NCBI GenBank assembly: GCA_019914995.1
Contig: CM034141.1
Location: 124,001-188,000 of the forward strand
Length of the DNA stretch: 64,000 bases
Source: Acanthochlamys bracteata
Taxonomy: Eukaryota; Streptophyta; Magnoliopsida; Pandanales; Velloziaceae
Direction of reading: 5' to 3'
A model generated the notes under the pieces. It was not told where the DNA came from and did not search any database. It saw nothing but the letters and a program-made list of their open reading frames with translations. The translations under genes and the position numbers were made by a program. Below are positions 1 to 10,510 of the stretch, piece by piece; position 1 is the stretch's first letter, and each line of letters starts with the position of its first letter.

Positions 1-239
1 AGCATGGTTATAGTACTGCTCAGTGGTTCTCCAAGCTTCATGCCTCAGTTTTTACATGTTTTCTGTCCACCACTTGCCTGACAAAATATAGTTTGTCATT
101 GAAAATATTTTACTACTTTGTAATTTAGTTCCCAGTTAGAAAAACAACAAACACATCATTAGGAAAAAAACAGAAAGGAAAAAGGAACGAAACACACAGG
201 CTAGCTATAACTTTTCAAGACTCAGCTATGGAAGAATCT

Positions 240-917
240 CTTGTGTGAAGGTCTTAGTTTCCCGAATGCTTCAGGCGATCCTGCTCGTGAAAGACGCACA
301 GTAAGTCTTCTCTAACTCCTTCGCAGCTTGGCTTCAAAACATTCTGAGTCTCCTTTACTCCTGTTGAAATGCATTCAGAACATAGATTATTGCTACATTG
401 ATGTAGTCAAATTCATCACCTTTCTGTTGTAGCACGAACAGGAAAACCGAGTGGAAGACCAAGAGTAAGTAAAGTTCTATTCGTGTTCTGTCCAAAGATT
501 TGTCACCATTTCTTGTTTTCCACGTCCATGTTATGCTTGAGCACCCCCATTTGTATAGCTCCTGTGTTTGGTCCTGGTGTAATATAAGGTGTCCACTGCA
601 GTGGAATTGGGTGCATGCTGGTGACTAACAACTTCTTCATGTGGTGTATCCGTTTAGATCCAGTACCAATTATGTCTTTACATTTTCTTACCAACTGGAA
701 GAGATTATCCCGTTATCAGAGAAGATGCCAGCATTAAACATCTAATTTCCTCAAGGGTATCAATCTGAGCTGCGAGATTATTCTGAAAGTTTCCAGCATC
801 TGAGACGCCTGCTCCAACGACGGCAAAGTTCATGACCGTAACGTAACGGGTTGGGACCCATTTCTGTAATTGCAGGGTGTTGAATGGAGACTTCGTTTCT
901 GAATGAAGCAGCCGCAC
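240..917 (-). pseudogene. GDSL esterase/lipase relic
   Basis: Reading leftwards, three short stretches resemble consecutive blocks of plant GDSL lipases of the At5g03610 type. The first (about 790-880) reads MNFAVVGAGVSD followed by NNLAAQIDTLEE, like the family's NFAxGGxGVxD...MTxQIDF block. The second (about 590-665) reads KKLLVTSMHPI...TPYITP, like the VTxLxPLGCxPxIT block. The third (about 255-340) reads VLKPSCEGV, like the family's LKPCCEG block. The N-terminal block with the catalytic serine is absent, the stretches lie in different frames separated by stops, and the DxxHP block is not recognisable. I read it as a truncated, decayed copy. Moderate confidence in the family, low confidence in the exact limits. 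Confidence 0.5.
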
Positions 918-1014
918 GTACTAAGTAACAACATTGTTATTAGAAAGAAGAAATTTTCGTCTAGAAAAGAAAAAGGTCAGGGAAGTAAAAAATTAAGGTG
1001 GTGAAAACTAATTA

Positions 1015-1237
1015 GGGGATGTTTGGAGTGCCAAGCTTTTAAAAGAAGATAAATATTTTAGAATTTTAAAAAATAAGTTTTATTTTTTTACTTAAAAAAA
1101 TAATAAAAATAATTAATAAAAATTTTTTATAACGTACTATTAAAATTTTAAAAAATTTTATAGAATATTTAAAAAATTTTATTGGAAAGAATGAAATAAA
1201 AAGTTAGGAAGAAAAGTTTTCATAGCCCAAAGCAACA
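1015..1237. repeat. AT-rich MITE-like element
   Basis: This AT-rich stretch starts with ggggatgtttggagtgcc and ends near gcccaaagcaac, a loose inverted pair. Its core has the aaaaataagttttattttttt pattern that recurs at 21.6, 29.0, 29.4, 50.3, 50.7, 53.0 and 61.5 kb. It lies about 360 bp upstream of the PPR start. Target-site duplications were not convincing. Confidence 0.4.
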
Positions 1238-1600
1238 ATTGTCAATTAATTATTTTTGGTTCAAAAGCTGCGCTTTCCAACATGATTTCAAACTCATAAG
1301 AACAACTGAAAGTAACACTAAAAAAAAAAGCTATAAAAAAATATATATTTGAAAAACTTTACAAGAGCAAAGCCTTAAGGTATCGATGAAGTCGGTTGAG
1401 AACCTCTAGCTAGTAGAATGAATTTGTCCGATTTCCAAAATCTGATCCAATTCTTAGCGCCTTTAACATCCCATATGGGCCATTGGTATTTCCTTTTAAC
1501 GTTTTTCTAATTGCTTTTTCCTTCTAATTCATTCATTTCTCGATCAAACTGTTCCCTCCACAAAAATTTATTTTGAAACCATCAATCCTGTGCAAAATAA

Positions 1601-4165
1601 ATGATCCAAAGATCAGCAAGAGCAAAATCTCTCTTTGATTCGACCCACAATCTTTTGTTCTTCCGTCACATAGTTGAATTCTCTAAATTATATTCAACCC
1701 ACCAACTGTTCGACAGAATTCCTGATAGAGATCTTGCGGGTACGAACCGCTTGTTACTTGACTACTCGTATAAGGGCCTTGATAGAAAAGTGTTACAGAT
1801 TTTTCTTGAAATTCATCAGAATGGTAAAAGAATCGATGATACGACTCTTTCTTGTGTCGTAAAGGTTTGTGGAGGAATAGTGGATTTTGTTCTAGGAAAG
1901 CAGCTGCATTGCCATTGCATTAAATGTGGACATGGATCAAAAGTTGGTCTTGGAACTTCTCTGTTGGACATGTACATGAAATGTGGTTATGTCGAGGATG
2001 GCGTCAAAGTGTTTGATTTGATGCTGGAGAGAAATATTGTCACTTGGACTTCCTTGTTTACTGGGTACACGCAGAATGGAAGACATGATGTGGTTTTGGA
2101 GCTTTTCTTTGAGATGCAAGTGGAAGGAATTAGGCCGAACCCATTTACTTTTGCTAGTGTTCTTGCTGCTTCGGCGGCTCAGTGTGCTATGGCGAAAGGA
2201 AAGCAAGTTCATGGTCAGGTGATCAAGATAGGCTGTGACTCTGCCGTATTCGTGTGCAATTCTTTGCTGAATATGTATTCCAAGTGTGGATTGATAGATG
2301 ATGCTAGGGAAATCTTTGAGACAACAGAGATGAAGGATGTAGTTTCATGGAACGCGATGATTGCAGCGTTTGTGATGCACGGATTTGACTTGGAAGCAAT
2401 GGAGCTGTTTTATCAAATGAGAGTCGAGGGAGTTCGACCTACACATTTGAGCTTCGCAACTGTGATCAAGTTCTGCACAAATCTCAGAGAGCTTCAGCTT
2501 GCTAAACAACTTAATTGTTGGGTGATAAAAGACGGATATGAAGCTGATGCTAATATCTTGACTGCCCTCATGGTTGTTTACTGCAAATGCAATGAAATGG
2601 GTGATGCTTACAAGCTTTTCTCCATGATATCTGAAATGCGAAGCGTGGTCTCGTGGACAGCCATAATTGGTGGATACATACAAAATGGAGAGGACAAGCA
2701 AGCAGCAAGTCTTTTCATCAGGATGAGAAGAGAAGATATTGAGCCGAATGATTTCACTTTTTCTACAATATTAACGGCTTCATCTGCCATTTCTCCTTAC
2801 GAGATCCATGCCCAGATCATCAAAACCAACTATCTTCACTCCCGTTGTGTTGGAACTGCTCTTCTCGATGCCTATGCTAAGCTTGGGGATTCTCAGGAAG
2901 CTTTATCAGTCTTCAGAAGGATTGGTGAGAAAGACATTGTTGCATGGTCTGCTATGCTTGCTGCTTATGCACAATCTGGAGACTCTGAAGGGGCTGTACA
3001 ACTGTATTCCCAAATGGCCGAGGAGGGAGTCAGACCAAATGAGTATACATTGTCCAGTATTCTTAATGGCTGTGCTACCTCAACGGCTTCAGTGGAGCAA
3101 GGAAAACAATTTCATGCAATCTCGATTAAGTTCAAATACCAAGATGCACTCTGCGTGAGCAGCGCCCTTCTTACCATGTACGCAAAAAAGGGGAGCATCG
3201 AGAGTGCCCAGACTGTTTTTGAGAGGCAGTCAGAGAGGGACCTAGTTTCATGGAATTCGATGCTTTCAGGCTACGCTCAGCATGGAAAGGGGAAGAGGGC
3301 TCTTGAAGTATACAAAGAAATGGAAAGCCAAGGCGTGAAAATGGACGGAATCACCTTCATCGCTGTCATTTCTGCTTGTATGCACGCAGGTCTGGTAAAT
3401 GAAGGTCGTAGGTACTTTGACGCCATGATTAAAGATTACCGAATCAAACCAACAATGGAGCACTATGCTTGCATGGTTGATCTCTACGGCCGAGCAGGTC
3501 AACTTGAAGATGCCATGAACCTTATACAAGGGATGCCCTTTCCTGCAGCACCAACCATTTGGAGAACTCTTTTAGGTTCCTGCAGAGTCCACCGAAACAC
3601 AGAGCTCGGTGAGTTTGCAGCAGAGAAGCTCATAGCATTGGAACCGCAGCACTCGGCTGCATACGTTTTATTGTCTAACATCTATGCGAGCACTGGAAAA
3701 TGGGAAGAAAGATCTAAGATAAGGCGTTTGATGGATGAAAGAAATGTGAAGAAAGAAGCCGGGTATAGCTGGATTCATATCAAGAACAAGGTGCATTCTT
3801 TTCTAGCGTCCGACTGGTCTAATCCTTTATCTGACCAAATCTATAAAAAACTCAACGAGATGACTACTAGATTGAAGCAAGAAGGTTATCGTCCTGACAC
3901 CGAATTAGTGTTTCATGACATGGAAGAAGAGCACAAGGAAGCTGTACTGATTCAACACAGTGAGAAACTGGCGATTGCTTTTGGAATGATAGCCACTCCT
4001 CAAGGTACACCACTCCAAATAGTCAAGAATCTCCGGGTATGTGGAGATTGTCATACGTTCATTAAGCTGGCATCGAAGGTTGAAGGCAGGAACATTGTCG
4101 TGAGAGACTCCAGCAGGTTTCACCATTTCGGTGCCGGTTCTTGCTCTTGCGGTGATTACTGGTAA
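1601..4165 (+). CDS. DYW-class pentatricopeptide repeat protein (At2g27610 type)
   Basis: An intronless 854-residue protein. Tandem PLS-type PPR motifs, with repeating cores such as VVSWNAMIAAF, VVSWTAIIGGY and LVSWNSMLSGY, fill residues about 60-620. E and E+ extensions follow, then a C-terminal DYW domain ending in GDYW. The DYW cytidine-deaminase signature is complete: HSEKLA, later CGDCH, then HHF and CSCGDYW. Proteins of this class bind organellar transcripts and typically carry out C-to-U editing; the RNA target cannot be read from the sequence. Order and wording of the repeats match Arabidopsis At2g27610 closely, from memory. The first ATG gives a basic N-terminus (RSARAKSLF) suited to mitochondrial or plastid import. 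The gene looks intact. Confidence 0.93.
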   Translation: MIQRSARAKSLFDSTHNLLFFRHIVEFSKLYSTHQLFDRIPDRDLAGTNRLLLDYSYKGLDRKVLQIFLEIHQNGKRIDDTTLSCVVKVCGGIVDFVLGKQLHCHCIKCGHGSKVGLGTSLLDMYMKCGYVEDGVKVFDLMLERNIVTWTSLFTGYTQNGRHDVVLELFFEMQVEGIRPNPFTFASVLAASAAQCAMAKGKQVHGQVIKIGCDSAVFVCNSLLNMYSKCGLIDDAREIFETTEMKDVVSWNAMIAAFVMHGFDLEAMELFYQMRVEGVRPTHLSFATVIKFCTNLRELQLAKQLNCWVIKDGYEADANILTALMVVYCKCNEMGDAYKLFSMISEMRSVVSWTAIIGGYIQNGEDKQAASLFIRMRREDIEPNDFTFSTILTASSAISPYEIHAQIIKTNYLHSRCVGTALLDAYAKLGDSQEALSVFRRIGEKDIVAWSAMLAAYAQSGDSEGAVQLYSQMAEEGVRPNEYTLSSILNGCATSTASVEQGKQFHAISIKFKYQDALCVSSALLTMYAKKGSIESAQTVFERQSERDLVSWNSMLSGYAQHGKGKRALEVYKEMESQGVKMDGITFIAVISACMHAGLVNEGRRYFDAMIKDYRIKPTMEHYACMVDLYGRAGQLEDAMNLIQGMPFPAAPTIWRTLLGSCRVHRNTELGEFAAEKLIALEPQHSAAYVLLSNIYASTGKWEERSKIRRLMDERNVKKEAGYSWIHIKNKVHSFLASDWSNPLSDQIYKKLNEMTTRLKQEGYRPDTELVFHDMEEEHKEAVLIQHSEKLAIAFGMIATPQGTPLQIVKNLRVCGDCHTFIKLASKVEGRNIVVRDSSRFHHFGAGSCSCGDYW

Positions 4166-5265
4166 CTCCCTGTAATAGTATGCTATGAGCCTGCTGTCTC
4201 ACTTTTCCATCATCGGAGCGCAAGTGGCATCTGCAAACAAAGTTTCCAAAGTTCATGGTTAGTATATATCACCTACGAGAGAAAATCGTATATGAAGCCT
4301 TGATCATGTTTCTATTGTCATCCAATTCTGATCGAGTTTGTTTAGCATATTTAATTTTGTGTATGCTACTGAAAGAGGTTTTAGCTGGCAGCATTTTGAC
4401 ATAGTTTGATTGCATTCTCTCATGACAATCTCTTTCCTTAACATGTACTACAGTATTATGGGAGCAGGCAGAATTTGCAATTATAAATTGAACAACAAAA
4501 ATCAGCCTGCATTTCATAGTGGGGATGAAGCAGAAGCTGCGGCATGCATTTTCATATAGTTGGCGCTTGTAAGTTTTACTGAGTTGCAGTTACTTTATGC
4601 AAACTTCTTCGCTAACGGGCAGAGATGGCTTATTGTCATTTGTTCTTCTGCAGGTGGTCTTTGCCAGAAATCAAAGATTGCCTGGAAGAAGCAGTGTTCC
4701 AGGAGGTACATTTCTGGATGAAAGAAATGTCCGGCACAGATGACCCTGAAAATCGGAAGAATACGTGGCTCTGCCATGATATAAACTATGAGGTAAGTCC
4801 CTGCATACAGCAAGACCCCTGGAATGCATACATTGTCGCTATAGGAAATTGACATCGTTTATTTATTTATTTTTTACAATCATCGACTCGACCAACTTAC
4901 GAATGTTGATAGCCACTTACCTTTAGTCTGTTATTGCTTCCAGGACTATCTGTACAATACATTTTACATCGGACTTGCAGAAGATGAAAACGAACGAAGC
5001 TTTTTGAATTCAGCGATTTCATTTTAAGGATTTTCCACAACGTGCTTGAGTAATTTTCAACTGCCATAGAATCAAGAAGCTGTGCACTGCAGATGTTTCC
5101 TTGAACTCCTGATAAAATGTCCTCCAGCAACAAACATTTTACTGATACATGGACATAACTAGGAAATCTGGAACCTTTCAGTTCATGAGAGTAACTTTTC
5201 GGCTTCCTGAATGATTTTGTGCATCGTGTTGCTTGGTGTTGCAGAGCCCTTCCGTTAACTGGCAC
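4166..5265. other. Convergent 3' flanks of the PPR and SLC35F genes
   Basis: No gene recognised. This is the shared 3' flank of two convergent genes. Open frames here (for example 4625-4852 on + and 4897-5265 on -) show no family motif and are best read as UTR sequence. Confidence 0.6.
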
Positions 5266-7431
5266 TTACTTTACTAGTGGTTCGCACTGGTCGGCAACTT
5301 CCTCGTCTGAAAATTTTTCCTCAGCAGCCGGATTTGTGTCACTGTTTTGATTTGTTTGTGTCAGTACTCGACCATGTAACTGACTTATAACGACTGAAAA
5401 AACGAATGAATGCCAAAACGTAGGACTTACTTGACAGAATAAATGACCAGCCCTACAATTACCACGCCAAATGAAAAGAAGTACAACCAACTCACCTGCA
5501 CAAAGTTTCTTTCTTCAGTATCTAATATCTAGTAGAAATCAGTTCATCGATGAAGAACGCACTACCTGTTCGTGATAAAAGAAGATGCGAATAAGGACTG
5601 CCCACATATCGGATGTGAGAAGCGAGAGATTGAATAAAGTCGAACCTCCCATCTGCATACTCATAAGTTAGAAGCATGCTTTAAGGCGGATATGAAAAGA
5701 TGTTAACTGCAAGCAAATTCTCAAACAAGGTGATATTTCATTGCATATTGCATAAAGCATGTAGAGCTATTTGATGTTTCAAGTCTATTTATTAGTCTAC
5801 TAGATGACGGTTTCTTTACTTCGAAGTGAATGCAAGGATTTAGGCAAAAGACTAACCTTTAAGACTAAAGCGAGACCAGTGTAAAACAGAAACCCACAAG
5901 CTGCAAAAGCTGCAAACAGACATATCTAAAAGCGAAGAAAAGAATCCTCTTTTAGACAAAAATGAAACAAGAGAATTCTTGAAACTAAGTTAGTCGTTAA
6001 AGCCCGTCGTACCAAAGTCGGAGACCATGTTACCACTTCAAGATTCTTCCTCTCAAGCATTGAACTAATGATGTCAAGGATCAAAATGTCATGAATTTGA
6101 AAGGTCTGCAGGACATAATAGTTATGTGTCTAAAGGATACATCTCCAATACACTGATTAGGACTCCAAATAAGCCAAGCATTGCACTTACTTCAACAAAA
6201 TCTCCGCTCTTGACCAAAAATTCCTGCAAAAAGAACAAAATTCATAGATAAAGTCACAACAGATGTAATGAATCTCTATATCGTGCATCGGTTATATCTG
6301 AAAAGAGAAAAGCAAAGCAAGTAGTTTCATTTTCATGGCAGCTGACCTCTCCCACATTGCTGAAAGCATAGCAAAATGTTCCAACAATAACCAGCACATC
6401 ACCAAATAAAGGTTTCATCCCTCCTGTGTAGAACCTTCCAAGTTATAAATCGCAGTTTTCTTCTTTGAATTTAAAGACACGAATCTCTATAACAATATTA
6501 AAGCCAGTAGCTGAAGCCTGGAGGGAAGACTGAAAATGGATTACCTCCAGCTGATTCTCCTGCATCAGAAACAAGAACTAAAGCGAGACCCACTACACAG
6601 ATGACTGCACCAACGAACTGCCATCTTGAGTACCGTGTTTTCAGACATAGCGATGTCAGGATCATAACCCAGGGTATAGTCCAGCAATCCAATAGGGTCA
6701 CACTGGTGATTGATGAGTATTGGTATGCCTTTACAACTGCGTCCACTCAAACACACAGCGTTAACACTGTAATCATTCAAATTCCTGCAAGCGTCGTTCG
6801 CTGAGGAACTCTAATGGAATGGAAGTACATCTCATACTATCTAGTCGAGATATGATTACTGAAACTGGTGATCATCAATACAGTAAGCTTAGTAATCAAA
6901 CTGTGTACAAGAAGCGAACGGAGAGCCGTCAGCATTAGTTGTAACTGAAGAACTAGTTCATTGAGGCATTAGAGCGAATACCTAGAAAATTGCCTTGTAC
7001 ATCAACAATAGCCAAAGGAATGTACCAATACCAGGATACCTACAAACCATCAAGACACTCCTAATCGATCTTCCACAACCAAATCAAGAGCGAATTACAA
7101 GAAATTATTCTCAAATGATCAAGTTTCTACAGAAATTATTACCGACAGCTTCCGTCGTTTACTGAGAAACACAGCACCATACACCACAGCCACAGAGATA
7201 TACGTGAACAAAGATTGCGTTAGCGGAGTGTGAACTCCTGAAAGCAATCAATCCACACCCATGATGTCGATTACCTTACAAATTAAAGAACTTGGGAAAA
7301 AAAACACACGAGGAGATGATACCAAGTTTTGCAATGAAAGAAGAAGTGAAGCTTGTGGTTGCCAGACACAAGGAAACCATCTGTCCTAGCAACAATATCA
7401 CTACCACTCTCCACATCGCATCTCTGTTCAT
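5266..7431 (-). CDS. SLC35F1/2/6-type (DUF914) membrane transporter
   Basis: Eleven exons joined by GT-AG introns give a 337-residue protein: 7323-7431, 7143-7237, 6982-7039, 6545-6745, 6347-6423, 6141-6223, 6013-6064, 5857-5925, 5566-5652, 5431-5495 and 5266-5383. It has about ten hydrophobic segments and the family's best-kept stretch VVKAYQYSSITSVTLLDCW, plus LLTSDMWAVLIRIF near the end. It belongs to the drug/metabolite transporter superfamily, plant At3g59340 group. The substrate is unknown. The start MNRDAMWRVVVILLLG leads straight into the first membrane span. The hydrophilic tail ends in EPLVK. The last acceptor (5383) is the least certain site: two nearby AGs exist, and I chose the one that keeps the long acidic tail open. 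The 1014-nt total is divisible by three. Confidence 0.88.
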
Positions 7432-7610
7432 TTTCTTTCTTCTTCAATGAAAATCAGAGAGACCAAGGTATACAAGATACAGAGAAGAAGAAAAAGAAGA
7501 AGAGACTCGTAAGATCTTGATCTCAGTTTCTTCTTCTTCTTCTTCTTTGAAGAATAAACAAAGGACAGAGAAAGACTTTAAACTTGTTTTCAAGATGCAA
7601 TTTGAAATAA

Positions 7611-7620
7611 TATATATAGC
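7611..7620 (-). promoter_or_regulatory. Possible TATA box of the SLC35F gene
   Basis: On the minus strand this reads gctatatata, about 180 bp upstream of the start codon at 7431. A GAA/TTC-rich tract (about 7490-7550) lies between them, as is common in plant leaders. Confidence 0.4.
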
Positions 7621-8178
7621 AGCATTTCTTAAAAAAAAGAATTGAAAAGAGCATATAAAATGTATGGGGGTTACCTCACGCGCCAACAACCGTCACGAGA
7701 AAACTAACAACTACCATTTTCTGAGGCCTTATTTTTCTTTAGAAAAAATTTTTAAATCCATCTTGGAACACAGAACAAAACTCAGGCATCTATAAAATGA
7801 GTGGATATATAGAAATGGTGTTTGTCAAACTGGAGTAAAGTCTCCGACTAAATTTTTGATCAAACATTATCATCATGTTTACAGAAGCAGCAGCTGTGAA
7901 ACCTGTAACGAGAACGCTAGTAAATCAATAACAAACAGGACCAGACATGTGAGAACTAAAAACATAAGCTCACTGTAGAGGACATGACCTTATTACATTC
8001 TCTGCATATACCAGACAATCTCATGCAGTGCGGAAATTTCATTCCAAAGCCAATGACAGCCTCTGCGAACAAATGAATCCGTTTCCTGTGCAATTCATCT
8101 GTTTAGGTGACTTTCAGTTGAATGTTAACTTCGGTGTTCCGGAAGCGCTGCAATTCATCCCATTTGTCCAGTTAATTA
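7621..8178. other. Spacer between the SLC35F gene and the NFU relic
   Basis: I see no gene, RNA or repeat of note here. Confidence 0.5.
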
Positions 8179-9173
8179 TGCTTCCTTCATCTGCATCTAG
8201 TTCCTGCTCTACTCCTTTTTCTTGCCAATCCAAGAAATGATGTATTGCCTCTGGCGCATAATGTAAGACAATATTCTCAATACCAGACTTCAATGTGACC
8301 GATGAACTTGGACAACGCTACATGCTCCTTGCATCGTTAGCTTGACAATGCCTGCGTCCCTGAAACCAACATATGGACATATACTATAAAATCTCACAAA
8401 GCCTTCTGATAATAACTATATACAACTAGCAACTTAATTAACGCTATGAAGCAAATGGCAGATAAGTGCGTTTGGAGAGACTTACAGATCAAATCCGCGG
8501 TACTCAAATTCCCCCACCATCATCTTATACTGCAGCATGTTTACGAATCTGCCAATTCCTTTGTCATTGCAACAGTTTCAGAATCATCCTGAAAAAAAAA
8601 AGAAAGGTTACAATAAGCAATAAGCAACATGATGAATAAAGTACTGCTGAACAAATAAACAAGCTGCAGAAAAAATCATTCTGAACATTGGCTGATAGAA
8701 GCCTTGCCATGTGAATTCAGAAACCAGTAACTACAAATAAGCTCGAGTTCTACGCTTAAAAGCTACTGGCCTTCTCATCAACTGATCGCAAGCCAACATC
8801 AAATTAAAATTTGTAACATGCTTCTAAGAAGGTATACCTCATGAATGGCCGTATCCATAGCAGCTGCAGCCTGAGAATCAAGAAAAGTGGCTTCCCAGAT
8901 GGAAAAAAACTCCATTATTGCCTAAAAACTTGAGGTTTCAAATCATCCCAAGAAAAACCATCAGCCTTTGAGACTGTTACAAAATCTGATCCAAAGAACA
9001 CTCTTATCACTCCAGTGTTGACAGGCTTCACTAATTAGGTTTCCAATTAGTAGCTGTCCTTGCATTTGGGATATCAGAGCTTCCAAGTTCCATAACCGGC
9101 TTATTAGGATAAAACATGAGTGATGAAGGATTAGGTGTCGAGTGAACTTGGATAAACATGGTCCTCTTCTGCG
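8179..9173 (-). pseudogene. Decayed NFU4/NFU5 (mitochondrial NifU-like iron-sulfur carrier)
   Basis: Read leftwards, the family sequence is clear. RTMFIQVHSTPNPSSLMFYP (after an acceptor at 9173) is followed by RVFFGSDFVTVSKADG, DTAIHEDDSETVAMTKEL, QDDGGGI and IVKLTMQGACS, the C-terminal domain that should carry CxxC. Introns are retained, so this is a duplicated gene and not a retrocopy. It cannot encode NFU. The reading frame breaks after NARTATN; a stop follows VFRQ; stops interrupt the TRIRPAVQDDGG region; and a one-base loss just after GACS destroys the second CxxC cysteine. The normal product hands 4Fe-4S clusters to mitochondrial enzymes. A first exon with the presequence was not identified; it might lie in 9680-9960. 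A functional copy presumably exists elsewhere. Confidence 0.82.
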
Positions 9174-10510
9174 CTGAGTGAAAACCAACAAATTAACAAA
9201 CATAACCAACTAACTCAATTTCCGAGAAGGACTATCACTAGAGTTATTCCAAATCAAATCGATAGCGTATATCAGTTCAAACTCCATCATGAAAACATAA
9301 TTAGAGCATTGAATTCAATAAAGCTTTTTATGGCTTACCCAAAACGAAACTGCAAAATCACAGCATATACATCATGAAAAGAACCCAAACGATGCATAGC
9401 AACTAACGCACTAGCTACCCACACCCTAAAAAAATGAAAACTTTGACACACAAAAGTAAGACAAACCAATTTTTAGTTGAATTCCTACATAAATCTTGAA
9501 AGCACGATCATAAACGACATTTAAGAAGCACATTAAGCATGAATCGAAATCAACCATTCCAAAATAAAGAAGTTGTTTTTGCCATCGAAGTTACAGCCTT
9601 TTTTCAAATTCCCCACAATACAGGAATCAAAAAACGAAAACTAAGAAAATATACTAACTAAGTAATAGAATAAGAGATACCTTGAAATGTTTCCCACGTA
9701 TCGTTGAGACCCGAACATGGTAGAGTCCTAGCTGGAACTCCACACATCCATGAGTAACAACAAATCTAACTCCAGCAAATGAAGAGAAACATCAACTCGA
9801 AGACACAGCAGCACAACCACCATCTACTTTCCCAGCGCTGCCGGTAGTTATGCTTCGCTAGATGAACAACAAGAGGATCTCTTCTTGTCGTTGTTCTACT
9901 TCTAAACAACAACAACTTCCTCAAAACTTCCGTCTCCCTTACTTCCCCCTCTCTCAAATTTTCAAAAGAAAATTCATATATATATTTTTTCTCTTCAAAA
10001 CTTTTTCTTCAAGAATCAAGAGTCAATCTTTCTTCTCCTTCTTCTCCTCCGTTCTATTTCTTTAGCTCGAACAAATAACTAGGTTCCGGCTATAACAGAG
10101 ATATCAACATGGGCTTACATTGTTAGACCAACCCGTATATGGGCTTGTGTTGGGCCCTCTATAGCTTCCACTGGTAGTGGAACTAAAAGTATCCAAATGA
10201 ATTCTTGTGAGCCTATACGTGCAAAGAACACTTCATTATTATAGAAACGAAAACAAAAGCAAAAGTGTAAAACAAGAAAAACAAACAAACAGCAAAACAA
10301 TAAATAAATAAATAAACATACAACTAGTTAATTAATTCATCGGACCAAGATCCACCAATCCCACCAAGCTGTGAGTCCTTTCTTCTTCTCCCTCGGGCTC
10401 TCTCTCTCTTTCTCTGCAGCCGCAAGAATGGCGGCAATCGATTTCTCTTCACTTCCTCTTTTCCAATTTTTCTCATAACAACAGAAGAAGAACAGCTCAC
10501 CTAGCTAATC
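9174..10510. other. Upstream region of the NFU relic and of GALT29A
   Basis: No intact gene. Position 9680 has a plausible minus-strand donor (caag|gtat), which may be the end of the relic's first exon. A pyrimidine-rich tract at 9940-10065 resembles an old leader. The last 150 bp before 10511 are CT-rich leader of the plus-strand gene. Confidence 0.45.
10110..10156. promoter_or_regulatory. Cluster of TGGGCC/T (site II) elements
   Basis: Three TGGGCT/TGGGCC hexamers lie within 47 bp. Such clusters are typical of plant promoters of mitochondrial and housekeeping genes. This one sits upstream of the NFU relic (minus strand) and about 350 bp upstream of GALT29A. Confidence 0.45.

Noticed and set aside
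4897-5265. 122-residue minus-strand open frame just downstream of the SLC35F stop
   Set aside because: No family motif and no splice or promoter signal; it lies in the 3' flank of the transporter gene.
6498-6544. Continuation of SLC35F exon 4 (GNPFSVFPPGFSYWL)
   Set aside because: This is intron read-through; the donor gag|gtaatc joins in frame to the conserved next exon GGMKPLFGD.
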